A stretch of 55,750 bases of DNA. Source: Pseudoalteromonas luteoviolacea NCIMB 1944. Its GTDB lineage: Bacteria > Pseudomonadota > Gammaproteobacteria > Enterobacterales > Alteromonadaceae. The notes under the pieces were generated by a model that saw only the letters and a program-made list of their open reading frames with translations, was not told where the DNA came from and did not search any database. The position numbers and the translations under genes were made by a program. The stretch spans positions 1 through 55,750 of the forward strand of contig NZ_AUXS01000052.1 in NCBI RefSeq assembly GCF_001625565.1, given 5' to 3'. This document shows, in pieces, positions 25,272 to 35,336 of this stretch (the stretch's first letter is position 1; each line of letters opens with the position of its first letter).

Positions 25272-26402
25272 TTAAATTTCCCACTTTTTAAGCGCATCAC
25301 CAATAATTTCTTTGCGCCACCCTTGGAAAAGATCGGGTTTAATCATCACTTGGCGCTGTGTGTCGGTAAGCTTCCAATTCCAGCTTATGACCTGGTTAAT
25401 TTGTTTTTTAGACGCGATCACATCAACTGGTAAATTGCGCTCTTTCGCAACTTGGCTGATGTCAGATTTAATCTCTTTCGCTGCCCTTTTATACTGCGCG
25501 AAATCAATTAAACGCTTAACTTTGGCCGGTAGTGCATCTTCTTCAACGGCCCTGCCCGCTTCAATACATGCTAATATTTCTTTGCCAGAACGGTTCACTT
25601 CCATCGCTTCAACTTCAGGAATATTACGCATACTTGCTAAAGAGGAGGGTCGCCTTTTAGCAATTTCAACCATATTGAGCTCTTTGAGTATAAAGTTTAC
25701 CGAAATATTCTTTTTTTCAGCCTTATTCATACGCCATGCAGCCAGCTCTCTCAATACCGCCAGATCTCGACTCCGAAGTTGCCATACATTTTTTATGTTA
25801 AGATAAATGTATTCGTCAGGGGTTCTGAACGCGCGCTTCTTAGCAATAAGTTCGCTTTCTGAAATCACGATGTCAAACAGTTGCTTTTGTTCTATCTGCA
25901 CAATGATTTTTTCAAAACAGGGTAATAAGTAAAATACATCAGCCGCAGCATATTCTAGTTGTTTATCCGACAAAGGACGTTTCAGCCAATCTGTGCGAGA
26001 CATACTTTTATCTATTTCAATATCTAGCAATGATTTGACCATATTGGCAAAACCAACGCAGTTGCCTTCACCTAAAAGTTGCAAAGCAAATTGAGTATCA
26101 AAAAGGGGCGCTGGCACTATACCTGCAAAATTTTGAAATACTTCAATATCTTCCGAAGGAGAGTGGATCACTTTAATCACATCAGGTGACGTAAATAGTG
26201 CCCACAACGCTGAGAAGTCCATATCTACCAAGGGGTCTATTAACGCCAAATGCTTACCATCATAGACCTGCAATAAGGCATTTTCCGGGTAAAGCGTTCT
26301 TCTACGCATAAACTCGGTATCGATTGCCAAAACTTTACTATCCGAAATGAGGCTTACAAACTCATCTAACTCAGCTTGGTATTGAATAAACTGATACTGC
26401 AC
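25272..26402 (-). CDS. rnd: Ribonuclease D
   Basis: 376 residues, the normal RNase D length. The DEDDy 3'-5' exonuclease domain begins with AIDTEFMRRRTLYPE (D28, E30), continues through HSPSEDIEVF and ends with YAAADVFYLLPC; HRDC-type helical domains follow. It trims 3' ends of tRNA precursors in the cytosol. GGAG lies six bases before the ATG. It lies downstream of fadD in the same direction, as often found in gammaproteobacteria, but a terminator at about 26431-26448 separates them. Confidence 0.96.
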   Translation of the reverse strand: MQYQFIQYQAELDEFVSLISDSKVLAIDTEFMRRRTLYPENALLQVYDGKHLALIDPLVDMDFSALWALFTSPDVIKVIHSPSEDIEVFQNFAGIVPAPLFDTQFALQLLGEGNCVGFANMVKSLLDIEIDKSMSRTDWLKRPLSDKQLEYAAADVFYLLPCFEKIIVQIEQKQLFDIVISESELIAKKRAFRTPDEYIYLNIKNVWQLRSRDLAVLRELAAWRMNKAEKKNISVNFILKELNMVEIAKRRPSSLASMRNIPEVEAMEVNRSGKEILACIEAGRAVEEDALPAKVKRLIDFAQYKRAAKEIKSDISQVAKERNLPVDVIASKKQINQVISWNWKLTDTQRQVMIKPDLFQGWRKEIIGDALKKWEI

Positions 26403-26430
26403 ATTGACTCCTTCGCATTTAGCGAAAAAA

Positions 26431-26448
26431 AACCGGCTGCTGCCGGTT
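26431..26448 (-). terminator. Terminator after fadD
   Basis: AACCGGC-TGCT-GCCGGTT with A/T tracts on both sides lies between the fadD stop and the rnd start. Confidence 0.88.
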
Positions 26449-26453
26449 TTTTC

Positions 26454-28103
26454 TTATTTTAACGCCCTACGTAATATTTTTCCTACGTTTGTCTTTGGTA
26501 GTTCATCTCTGAACTCAACCATTTTAGGAACTTTGTAGTTTGTTAGGTTTTCACGACAATGCGCTATTATATCTTTTTCTGACAAAGATTGATCTTTTCT
26601 TACAACAAAAACTTTTACTTGCTCTCCACTTACCTCATGAGGTACACCAATAGCGGCAACTTCAAGAACGCCATCATGGCTAGCAACGACTTCTTCAATT
26701 TCATTTGGGAATACATTGAAGCCAGAGACCAAGATCATGTCTTTTTTACGATCAACAATATAAAAGAACCCTTCATCATCATAGGTCGCTATGTCTCCAG
26801 TAGCGAACCAGCCGTCTTGCAAACAATCGGCTGTGGCATCAGGTCTGTTGTAATAACCAGCCATGACTTGCGGGCCTTTAACCAACAATTCACCAGGCTC
26901 ACCTTTTGGTGCTTCCTCACCATTTTCAAGCACAACTTTTAAATCCGTGCTAGGTGCAGGTAGACCAATCGAACCATTGTAACCTTCTAGGTCTAGCGGG
27001 CAAATTGTGACAAGCGGCGCACATTCAGTTAGGCCGTAACCCTCAAGCAATCGAGAGTTGGTCACAGACTGCCACTTTTCAGCTACAGGCCTTTGCACCG
27101 CCATACCACCACCTAAAGACACTTTTAGGTTTGAAAAGTCTAGTTGTGCAAAGCCTTCAGTGTTGAGTAGTCCATTAAATAAGGTGTTTACACCCGTAAT
27201 GACCGTAAACGGATACTTAGCCAAATCTTTAACAAACCCTGCCATATCTCGAGGGTTTGTGATTAGAATATTATGACCGCCGTATTTCATAAATGTCAGG
27301 CAATTCGCAGTGAGCGCAAAGATGTGATAAAGCGGTAAAGCTGTAATAACGACTTCTTTGCCCTTATCTAGGACTTTGTCCAAACAGCCCGACACCTGCT
27401 CTAAATTCGCAACCATATTCCCATGGGTCAGCATTGCACCTTTCGATACACCGGTAGTTCCACCAGTGTATTGTAAAAAAGCCAAATCAGTTTGGCTAAC
27501 GTCTGGCTTTTTGTAGCTATTGGGATCTGCGTTCATTACCTGAGCAAACGGAATAGCCGAAGGTAAATTATAAGCAGGTACCATCTTTTTAACTTTCTTG
27601 ACGACAAAATTCACTAAGTGCTTTTTAACACCACCAAGCAAATCTCCTATCTGCGTCATCACTATGTGTTTCACAGGTGTCGAAGGCAAAGCCTTTTCTA
27701 GAGTACTAGCGAAGTTAGCTAGAATAAAAATCGCTTTTGCTTCTGAATCATTCAGCTGGTGCTCCAACTCACGAACCGTATACAGAGGGTTCACATTTAC
27801 AACCGTGCAGCCCGCTCTGAGCACACCTAAAATGGTGATCGGCGTTTGAAGTAAATTCGGCATCATAACCGCTACTTTATCGCCTTTTCCAAGTTTTAGC
27901 GTATTCTGAATATAACTTGCAACTGCTTTAGTCGCATTGTCTATTTCTTTATATGTCAGTGTTTTGCCCATATTTGAATAAGCGGGTAACTGAGCATAGT
28001 TGGTAAAACATTCGTCTATTAGTTCTAGCAGCGAGTTGTAGTGCTCTGGATCAATCGTTGCCGGCATGCCTTCTGGATAGCGTTTTAGCCAGATTTTTTC
28101 CAC
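26454..28103 (-). CDS. fadD: Long-chain fatty acid-CoA ligase FadD
   Basis: 549 residues, close to E. coli FadD. The ATP/AMP motif YTGGTTGVSKGAMLTHGN, the acyl-adenylate site LLEGYGLTECAPLV and the FACS region DGWFATGDIATYD are present, and a C-terminal Lys in TNVGKILRRAL completes the active site. It activates imported fatty acids to acyl-CoA at the inner membrane. A GTG start at 28103 with AGGAG seven bases upstream is used. Confidence 0.95.
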   Translation of the reverse strand: MEKIWLKRYPEGMPATIDPEHYNSLLELIDECFTNYAQLPAYSNMGKTLTYKEIDNATKAVASYIQNTLKLGKGDKVAVMMPNLLQTPITILGVLRAGCTVVNVNPLYTVRELEHQLNDSEAKAIFILANFASTLEKALPSTPVKHIVMTQIGDLLGGVKKHLVNFVVKKVKKMVPAYNLPSAIPFAQVMNADPNSYKKPDVSQTDLAFLQYTGGTTGVSKGAMLTHGNMVANLEQVSGCLDKVLDKGKEVVITALPLYHIFALTANCLTFMKYGGHNILITNPRDMAGFVKDLAKYPFTVITGVNTLFNGLLNTEGFAQLDFSNLKVSLGGGMAVQRPVAEKWQSVTNSRLLEGYGLTECAPLVTICPLDLEGYNGSIGLPAPSTDLKVVLENGEEAPKGEPGELLVKGPQVMAGYYNRPDATADCLQDGWFATGDIATYDDEGFFYIVDRKKDMILVSGFNVFPNEIEEVVASHDGVLEVAAIGVPHEVSGEQVKVFVVRKDQSLSEKDIIAHCRENLTNYKVPKMVEFRDELPKTNVGKILRRALK

Positions 28104-28225
28104 TCTTAGCTCCTGTATTCTCGTTCTTTTTTTACACTTACCTTAAAGCAAATAAGGCACTTAAACAATTGAGTAATTACTCTAACTAAGGGATATTCCC
28201 ATATTTAAAGCAAACTTACAATCAA

Positions 28226-29098
28226 CTAGGCACTTGCTTTTTCAATATGAGAGACGATCTCTTTCAATATTTCTTTTGGGTATTGCATATGACAGTGATG
28301 CCCTCCTTGAACTTCAGAAACACTAAGCATATCAAAACATGGAAGAAATTGTTTCATGTTATCACGCATTTGAGCATATCCTTCATTTGGTAAGATAAGC
28401 ATAGTGTCTACTGTAATTTTATCTAATAAACTCATCGCTTGTTCTTGACCTAACCTAATCGTAGAGGGCAATTTCAATTTAGGATCAGAGCTTAACGTGT
28501 ATCTGCCCTGCTCGCTGATGATTGTACGCGCCATTAATATTTCTGCGATGTCATCACTAAACTTGCCGACCGTGGCCCTTGTTCTAACCATTGATTGTCT
28601 ATCATCAAACCAACGCTTTGGTTGCGCAGCAAGTTTTTTTCTCTCTTCAAAAGCTTTAATCAAGTTTGATTTCACATGCTCAGGGCTTTGATATACGAGT
28701 CCTATGCCATCAATTAAGCTCAATGACTGCACCATATTTGGGAAAGTGCTAGCCAGCAAATTTGAAATAAACGCCCCCATTGAATGACCGACAAAGTGTG
28801 CCTGCGGCAAGTTTATTGCGTCCATAAATCGCATCACATCGTATATATAGTCAATAAAATAGTATTGTGCATCCGCTGACTTCCACTTTGAACGACCATG
28901 GCCTGGCAAGTCGACCAGATACCAAGTATGCGTTGCTAAGTGTTGTTCCGTTAAGAGCTCTGCCATAGGCTTAAAACTATTACTGTTATCCAGCCAACCA
29001 TGCAAACACACCACCTTATTGGGACCATGGCCAACTTGCTGCCATGCAAAACCTTCGCAAAAATAGTCTTTCATCTCATTTTTTTTATTAATCGACAT
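28226..29098 (-). CDS. Alpha/beta hydrolase
   Basis: 290 residues of the alpha/beta hydrolase fold. The oxyanion HGW region (VVCLHGWLDNSNSF), the nucleophile elbow GHSMGAF (Ser) and a late catalytic His (GGHHCHM) are all present. There is no signal peptide, so it is likely cytosolic. It lies upstream of fadD in the same direction, 122 bases away, as in many gammaproteobacteria. Likely an esterase or lipase-like enzyme of unknown substrate. No strong ribosome-binding site is seen before ATG 29098; ATG 29074 is an alternative. Confidence 0.85.
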   Translation of the reverse strand: MSINKKNEMKDYFCEGFAWQQVGHGPNKVVCLHGWLDNSNSFKPMAELLTEQHLATHTWYLVDLPGHGRSKWKSADAQYYFIDYIYDVMRFMDAINLPQAHFVGHSMGAFISNLLASTFPNMVQSLSLIDGIGLVYQSPEHVKSNLIKAFEERKKLAAQPKRWFDDRQSMVRTRATVGKFSDDIAEILMARTIISEQGRYTLSSDPKLKLPSTIRLGQEQAMSLLDKITVDTMLILPNEGYAQMRDNMKQFLPCFDMLSVSEVQGGHHCHMQYPKEILKEIVSHIEKASA

Positions 29099-29148
29099 TT
29101 ATTGATATTCTTCACAATCACATTTAGTTAAGATCATACGCGATAAAA

Positions 29149-29185
29149 CTTAAGCGTTTAAGGTAATAATTATATCAATTATTAC
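29149..29185. promoter_or_regulatory. Two inverted repeats in the alkaline phosphatase promoter region
   Basis: CTTAA-N4-TTAAG (29149-29162) is followed directly by GTAATAATT-N5-AATTATTAC (29163-29185). Both are 40-80 bases upstream of the phosphatase start. They may be operators. No convincing PhoB box was found between 29099 and 29227. Confidence 0.45.
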
Positions 29186-29227
29186 AAAACTCGTTTAAAC
29201 CAAACACGGGAAATCAAAGGAAAAACT

Positions 29228-30520
29228 ATGTCACGCAAAATTTCGGCAGTTGCAGCGGCTATCTCTCTCTTGGCTAGTAGTCAAATTTACGCTGCACCAA
29301 AAAATATCATATATATGATAGGTGACGGTATGGGTCCGGCATACACAACTGCGTATAGATACTACAAAGACGATAAAACAACAAAAACTGTAGAACCAAC
29401 TGTGTTTGACTCGATTTTGGTTGGCATGGCACATACTTATCCAGACGACAACACGGTTGTTACGGATAGTGCAGCAGGAGCAACGGCGCTAAGTACAGCT
29501 ATTAAAAGCTATAATGGTGCAATCGCGGTCGACACAAAAAAGAAGCCGTTAAAGACCATGTTACAAATGGCAAAAGAAAACGGAAAAACCACAGCGCTAG
29601 TCGCTACCTCACAGATAAACCACGCAACCCCAGCTAGCTTTGCAGCACACAATGAGTCTCGTCGTAATTATGATGAGATTGCAGACGACTATATTGATGT
29701 AAAGGTTGCAGGTAAGCTGCCTGTTGACCTTATGCTCGGGGGGGGTACCAAGTATTTTATTCGCGAAGACCGTAATATTGTTTCTGAATTTAAACAGGCT
29801 GGCTATCAGTATATTGATGATTTAAATCAGTTAAATACTATTGAATCAATTCCTGCTATTGGACTTTTTGCTGAAAAAGGCATGCCTTACGCAATCGATG
29901 AAAGCCCATTGCGCCTAACGGATATGACTAAAAAAGCACTTTCTTTGTTGAACAAAGATAAAAATGATAAAGGCTTTTTTGTCATGATCGAAGGAAGTCA
30001 AATCGACTGGTGTGGTCATGCTAATGACATTGCGTGTGCCATGAAAGAAATGGAAGACTTCGCACAATCGATTGAGTTGGCCAAAGCGTATGTTGACAAT
30101 AACCCGGACACGCTACTCGTAATAACAGCTGACCACTCAACAGGAGGTTTAACTCTTGGAGCTGACGGCGATTATAAATGGGAAAGAGATGTCGTAGCGA
30201 ATGTGAAAAATTCAGTAAAAACAATTACCAAAAAGCTAAAAGATAGCAAAAATATTGAACGTGATTGGGTGGCACTGACTGGACTAGAATACTCTGAAGA
30301 AATAGCGAAAAAGCTCAATGAGGCAAAATCTAGCGGCGACAGAGCGATTTTTGACGTCATCAATGGATTCATCAATAAAGCAAGCTATACAGGGTGGACT
30401 ACCGGTGGCCACACAGCAATTGATGTACAAGTATTTGCCCACGGTAAAGGTCGTGAACACTTTATTGGCTCACAAAATAATACCCAAATTGCTGAAAAAC
30501 TAATTTCTTTTATCGAGTAA
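29228..30520 (+). CDS. Alkaline phosphatase, PhoA superfamily, secreted
   Basis: 430 residues with a Sec signal (about 1-22). The metal and catalytic motifs of the alkaline phosphatase family are complete: MIGDGMGP (D33), the nucleophile S81 in VTDSAAGATALSTA, HATPASFAAH, DWCGHAND, TADHSTGG and GGHTAIDVQVFAHG. It releases phosphate from organic phosphates in the periplasm or outside. AAAGGAAAAACT precedes the ATG. It is monocistronic with a strong hairpin after the stop. It would fit functionally with the PhoB-box receptor unit elsewhere in the window, but its own promoter does not show a clear PhoB box. Confidence 0.93.
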   Translation: MSRKISAVAAAISLLASSQIYAAPKNIIYMIGDGMGPAYTTAYRYYKDDKTTKTVEPTVFDSILVGMAHTYPDDNTVVTDSAAGATALSTAIKSYNGAIAVDTKKKPLKTMLQMAKENGKTTALVATSQINHATPASFAAHNESRRNYDEIADDYIDVKVAGKLPVDLMLGGGTKYFIREDRNIVSEFKQAGYQYIDDLNQLNTIESIPAIGLFAEKGMPYAIDESPLRLTDMTKKALSLLNKDKNDKGFFVMIEGSQIDWCGHANDIACAMKEMEDFAQSIELAKAYVDNNPDTLLVITADHSTGGLTLGADGDYKWERDVVANVKNSVKTITKKLKDSKNIERDWVALTGLEYSEEIAKKLNEAKSSGDRAIFDVINGFINKASYTGWTTGGHTAIDVQVFAHGKGREHFIGSQNNTQIAEKLISFIE

Positions 30521-30537
30521 TTAGTTTTTTAGTATGA

Positions 30538-30567
30538 AAGTTTGGCGGTATGAAGGCCGCCAAACTT
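30538..30567 (+). terminator. Terminator of the alkaline phosphatase gene
   Basis: AAGTTTGGCGG-N8-CCGCCAAACTT forms an 11-bp perfect stem soon after the stop. The U-tract is weak. Confidence 0.75.
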
Positions 30568-30666
30568 GATCATAAACTCGATTTTTAGCTGCTTTTTATT
30601 CAAAAGATAAAGTACATAGCCAACAAAGCTATTAAACTGATATTTTTCATGCCCCTCCAGTGACCG

Positions 30667-31515
30667 CTAGATCTTGTTGAGAAACTCGTCGTATGCAGCA
30701 CGTACCTGCTTATTGTCGAACATTTTGTAGTGACCAGCCTCTTCAGATATCACTATCTGTTTATCTATACTTTGGCTTGCGTCGTATAATCTGTGTGACA
30801 AAGATACTGGTGTTTGCTTGTCTTTTCCTCCACCTATCACCAGAAGTGGACCCTGATAATAATCGCTGAGAACTTGCGCATTATTGACTGAAAAAAACAC
30901 GTCATCGACCTGCACATCAACTAACATTTTTTTGTACCAAGGAATGGCTTCGTCTATCCAACCGGCAACGTTTGTCGCCGATCCTTGCATCACTAGGCCA
31001 TCAATTGGTTTGCTCTTGGCAACCTGTGCCGCAACAAAACTACCAAGAGAAAAACCGTGAACAATTAACTTTTCAGCACCCAGTTCACTTTTACTAAACT
31101 CATAACTTAATTGCGCATCACTGATCAAGGTTGAAATCGTGGCAGTTCCATTGCTAGCGCCTAGGCCCCTGCGGTCAAATACGACAATATCATAATCGTA
31201 CTTAACAATATCGATAAGTTCAGAACTCACTGATTTTTCGACGCTCATGCCATTGCCGGGAATATATAAAATGGTGTCTTTCGTATTTGCGTGGTCAAAG
31301 TGCAGACCGTGCAATACGACAGCCTCTCCATTAACTTGAATTGAAATGGGTTTTATTTCATGGTGGGGCGTCCTAGCATTCAGATTTTCAACAAAGTCAT
31401 TAGTATAAACAGTCACTGACTCATCTTGGCTAATAAAGTTTGATTCCTTAATAGACACCGAGCACCCCGTAAGCGCCGTTACAAGCCCCAAGGCTAACAT
31501 CGTTTTTTTCATCAT
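30667..31515 (-). CDS. Alpha/beta hydrolase lipoprotein
   Basis: 282 residues. A lipobox ALTGC near residue 18 marks a lipoprotein. The hydrolase fold shows LYIPGNGMSVEKS, FDRRGLGASNG and the nucleophile elbow HGFSLGSFVA, with a late GHYKMF His. It is probably an envelope esterase or peptidase-like enzyme. Two adjacent ATG codons (31515, 31512) follow AAGGACAGG; the second has better spacing. It is single, convergent with the phosphatase gene. Confidence 0.82.
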   Translation of the reverse strand: MMKKTMLALGLVTALTGCSVSIKESNFISQDESVTVYTNDFVENLNARTPHHEIKPISIQVNGEAVVLHGLHFDHANTKDTILYIPGNGMSVEKSVSSELIDIVKYDYDIVVFDRRGLGASNGTATISTLISDAQLSYEFSKSELGAEKLIVHGFSLGSFVAAQVAKSKPIDGLVMQGSATNVAGWIDEAIPWYKKMLVDVQVDDVFFSVNNAQVLSDYYQGPLLVIGGGKDKQTPVSLSHRLYDASQSIDKQIVISEEAGHYKMFDNKQVRAAYDEFLNKI

Positions 31516-32666
31516 CCTGTCCTTATTATTCTTTGGCGATGGAGCGAATAATTTAGCAGAAATAAGTAAGCTGTTGTCAGCCCCAACTTGTAACTAAAAA
31601 TAACTGACTCATACAAATTCCTGAACTAGAAATTGTGGTTATACTCAACAACCAATGAGTAATGCTTTTCATGGTAATACTTTGAAAAATGCCAAGTAAA
31701 TGAAACACGATTGTTTTTACTTGGAAACCAGCTAGATTATTAGCTCGGTTTCAAATATAGACGTCGATGTAGACCACTCCGTTCGTTAAAATAAAAATAA
31801 AGCGGCCAGCAAGAATTGAACTGAGTCGTTGGTCATGGCCTTTTCATCTACCATATTTTGGCTTATGAAATATCTACATAATACTAGGTTTTTCAACTTG
31901 TTAGCATTTTAAACCTCGCTATGCGACTTAAATTACCTAGGCCAGTGTTCGAAAGCGAAAATGCGGCTCACCCGGTTTTAGCCTAATGAGAATATTCAAA
32001 GGTAAGTTATATGCTCAACCTCCAATTCGAAATATTTTGAACGGGTATTATTCATGCCCAAAGTTGTGCCCCCTTCTATCACTCCGTTCATGTTTCATTA
32101 ACTCAGAGTCTTTAATGTAAATTGTTTTCCTACTTGATGCGCACTACTGACATACAGATACATCGACAAAAAATTGGCGAACACGCTAACATGAAACACC
32201 GAAACACCAAGTAACAAATAAGCAACAAAAAAACAACGATGGTTTTTCTCGGCGTTTGAAATTTCTAAATTACTTTCGGTTTATAAAGCTAAACGCAAAA
32301 AATATGAAATTTATAGCTCATAAAATCAGACAGTTAAAATGAAAAGATATTAAATTCCAATCAATACCCGTGATCAGGAATAAAATAAATTGATTTTATC
32401 CCGTTTCTGCCCTGCCCGCCTTTACCAAAGCACTACAAACATTAAAAAATAAGAAGACAAATCATCAATATCGAAAAAATAAGAATAAACCACCTTTAAT
32501 AAAAATGGATAATTTATCTACTTAATAAGAAAAATACGGATGCTTAATAATTAAAAAAAGGAAAATTCAAGAAAATTACCCTCTATTGACTCAAACTAGA
32601 ATTATTTACTACCTTGTTATTGCGCTGATGCGCCACATTAAAAATATCAATAAACAGGAAACTAAA
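31516..32666. other. Long AT-rich gap without recognised genes
   Basis: About 1.15 kb with no supported ORF, RNA gene or repeat. The stretch before 32667 is especially AT-rich with many A-runs, as in promoter regions bound by nucleoid proteins. Its middle part shows scattered stops in all frames and could be decayed coding sequence, but I recognise nothing specific. Confidence 0.4.
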
Positions 32667-33044
32667 ATGAAAACTACATTAAAAGCTCTTACACTAATTG
32701 CAGGTACTTTATTTGCGGGTTCAGCTTTCTCTGCACAAGTTGTATGTGATGTATATCCTAAAGGTGGTAACAGTCATTCATGGGGTAATGGAACTCAAAA
32801 CTGTACGGCCTTTGACTACTCTTTCGGTAGTTCAACTTCAGGCCGTTTTTACCTAAAGGATGTGTCAAAGGAAATTTCAGAGGTTCGTTGGGAAGGTATT
32901 GCAAGATGTAATGGTGGTACTAGCTGTAGTGTCACAGTAAGAGCTTATTCAAGCAGCAATACAGCATCTGCACTTATCCTTTATAAAGATGGTACATGGG
33001 AAAGAACGAATACAGCCAGAGCATCTTACGAAACAGGTCACTAA
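32667..33044 (+). CDS. Small secreted cysteine-containing protein, unknown
   Basis: 125 residues from ATG 32667, with AGGAAACTAAA upstream; the in-frame codon at 32586 is a poor start. A signal peptide ends at about residue 22 (AGSAFSA). The mature part of about 100 residues has Cys in VVCDVY, QNCTAF and ARCNGGTSC, and is Ser/Thr/Gly-rich and beta-type. It is followed by a stable hairpin. No family recognised. Confidence 0.68.
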   Translation: MKTTLKALTLIAGTLFAGSAFSAQVVCDVYPKGGNSHSWGNGTQNCTAFDYSFGSSTSGRFYLKDVSKEISEVRWEGIARCNGGTSCSVTVRAYSSSNTASALILYKDGTWERTNTARASYETGH

Positions 33045-33066
33045 AATTTAGGCCTATTGAGTGACA

Positions 33067-33098
33067 GCAGCGTCCAACCTAGATTTAACGGACGCTGC
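33067..33098 (+). terminator. Putative terminator hairpin
   Basis: GCAGCGTCC-N14-GGACGCTGC forms a perfect 9-bp stem 22 bases past the stop of the gene at 32667, without a strong U-tract. Confidence 0.6.
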
Positions 33099-33713
33099 CT
33101 ACTCGTTACTCATAAAAAACACCGAAGCTACCGATTTTTTTGATATTTTGAAAAATACAACGCAAGTTTAAAATATAGCGCTAATCTGGATCACAGTTTC
33201 CGCGTGCCCCTCAGTGCACCAAATAGACAAATACTGGTTCCCGCTATTGCTATAGTTATTTTGCCCCTCCAGGTGACTTCTATTCCATTGTGTTTGTTCT
33301 AACACATCCACTATTGAGCATATGTGCGAACTACTACGCCGAATTCTTCACGGAAAAATCAACCCCACCCAAGCCATTAACCTAATTTTAACAATCAAAT
33401 TGTAATTTTGGCTCATTATTAAAATTTTTCATGTTGATAAAAAGTGCATATTTAACAACGGCTTTTAGGTTAAATTTTGGCCATTCAAGGTGTATCTAGT
33501 CGAAGTTTAATATGTTTCATAGTTGCGGTTAGACCGTTCCAAGTGTAAGGTTGTTTAAAAAACACACAACATGTAACTGATATGTTTAACTGACGTCAAT
33601 TTTATGAAATTGAAAGAGTAGTTAAACCACTTTTATGCTCTGTTTTTTAGTGCTGATGTTTAAGTGAGTTATCAGTTCAAAACAACCGTAACTAAAGACA
33701 ACAAGGAACAAAC
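33099..33713. other. Gap upstream of the subtilisin-like protease
   Basis: About 600 bases with no convincing ORF. It is likely a long promoter and leader region of the protease gene. No repeat or known regulatory motif could be assigned. Confidence 0.35.
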
Positions 33714-35306
33714 ATGAGTATCAAGCGATTTAAACTTTCTACAGTAGCAACCATCATGGTATCGGCAATGAGTTTTCCAACTCTGGCGGACGCCCCAGTA
33801 CTTCAAGAGCAACAACTAAAGCAGCTAAGCGCTCTTAAATTAGAGGAAAAATCACCAACCAACAATCGCTACATTATTAAATTTAAAAGCGAAAAAACAG
33901 CCGAAAAAAGAGTTTTCAACGACTTTATTGCCATGAACTTCCTGTTTACAGCAGGTGCTGAGCCACTATTCTCGCTCAATGGTCAACAAGCTATGGTTGC
34001 CGAGTTAGATGAGTATAGCCTAGAAACATTACGAGGCTTGTCTTCTATCGAGTCGATAGAGATTGACCCGAAACGTTTTTTGTTCGATGCCACTAAATCT
34101 GATGGCGTAATTAGCCCTTACGCACAAAGTACGCCATACGGTATCAATATGGTGCAAGGACACTTGCTGTCTCAAAATAATACCTCAGCAAGAAAAGTTT
34201 GTGTTATTGACACAGGCTACAATCTAGGACACCCAGATTTACCTTATGGTAACGTCACAGGTATCGCGAACAATAACGCCGTTGGTAGGTGGAATAATGA
34301 TGGAAATGGTCACGGAACACACGTTGCAGGTACCATTGCAGCCGAAAACAACAGCCAAGGTGTGGTTGGTGTTTATCCTGGTGTAGACCTTCATATCGTC
34401 AAAATTTTTAACGATAATGGCCAGTGGACACATGCGTCGAACCTCATTAACGCTATCCAACAATGTAAAGACGCAGGATCTCATGTTGTTAATATGAGCT
34501 TAGGCGGAGGTAACTATTCGAGCAGTGAAAACACTGCGATGCAAAACTTCGTTAATGGCGGCATGATGCTTGTGGCAGCAGCAGGCAACGACGGAAATAG
34601 CTCTAAGTCATACCCAGCATCTTACAATTCGGTGATTTCGGTAGCGTCTGTAACTTCAAGCGAATCTCGCTCATCTTTCTCTCAATATAATGATCAAGTC
34701 GAAGTTGCGGGGCCTGGATCGAATGTAAACTCAACTTATCCAACTAACACTTATAGAAGCCTAAGTGGTACATCGATGGCATCGCCTCATGTTGCAGGCG
34801 TAGCTGCACTCGTTTGGAGCCATCATACTCAATGTACAAACCAAGAGATCCGCGCAGCAATTAATGCGACAGCAAAAGACAAAGGTGCCGCTGGCCGTGA
34901 CAATTACTATGGACACGGCATCGCCCAAGCGAAAAGTGCATCAGACTACCTTTCTGCAAATGGCTGTCAAGGTGGCGGAGATCCAGGCAATCCTGGCGGT
35001 GTTAAACCAGTAAATGGTTCTTTGCCAAACTTGCAAGGTAATCAAAATGGTTGGACCCACTACACATGGAATATTCCACAGGGAGTTAAAGAAATGAATT
35101 TGGCGATCACTGGGGGCACAGGTGATGCAGACCTTTACGTGAGATACAACGCTCAACCAGACGCCAACAACTATACTTGCCGCCCATGGAAAAATGGCAA
35201 TGAAGAACAGTGCTCATTTACCAATCCAAATGCGGGTACATGGCACATCAGCCTATATGGTTACAATAATTTCAACGGTGTAACTTTGAACTACTCATAT
35301 AAATAA
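33714..35306 (+). CDS. Secreted subtilisin-like serine protease with PPC domain
   Basis: 530 residues: signal peptide (1-25), inhibitor I9-type propeptide (about 45-118), S8 catalytic domain (about 140-415) and a C-terminal PPC domain (about 440-530). The triad is D166 (VIDTGYN), H200 (GHGTHVAGTIAAE) and S354 (GTSMASPHVAGVAAL), with oxyanion Asn in AAAGNDGNS. A Gly/Pro linker joins the PPC domain, which is usually removed after secretion. This layout is common in extracellular proteases of marine bacteria. ACAAGGAACAAAC precedes the start. The Oar-like receptor gene downstream is a suggestive neighbour. Confidence 0.95.
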   Translation: MSIKRFKLSTVATIMVSAMSFPTLADAPVLQEQQLKQLSALKLEEKSPTNNRYIIKFKSEKTAEKRVFNDFIAMNFLFTAGAEPLFSLNGQQAMVAELDEYSLETLRGLSSIESIEIDPKRFLFDATKSDGVISPYAQSTPYGINMVQGHLLSQNNTSARKVCVIDTGYNLGHPDLPYGNVTGIANNNAVGRWNNDGNGHGTHVAGTIAAENNSQGVVGVYPGVDLHIVKIFNDNGQWTHASNLINAIQQCKDAGSHVVNMSLGGGNYSSSENTAMQNFVNGGMMLVAAAGNDGNSSKSYPASYNSVISVASVTSSESRSSFSQYNDQVEVAGPGSNVNSTYPTNTYRSLSGTSMASPHVAGVAALVWSHHTQCTNQEIRAAINATAKDKGAAGRDNYYGHGIAQAKSASDYLSANGCQGGGDPGNPGGVKPVNGSLPNLQGNQNGWTHYTWNIPQGVKEMNLAITGGTGDADLYVRYNAQPDANNYTCRPWKNGNEEQCSFTNPNAGTWHISLYGYNNFNGVTLNYSYK

Positions 35307-35314
35307 ACACACCT

Positions 35315-35336
35315 AAAGTGAGGCTAACCTCACTTT
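35315..35336 (+). terminator. Terminator of the protease gene
   Basis: AAAGTGAGG-CTAA-CCTCACTTT, a 9-bp stem, lies eight bases after the stop. Confidence 0.75.
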
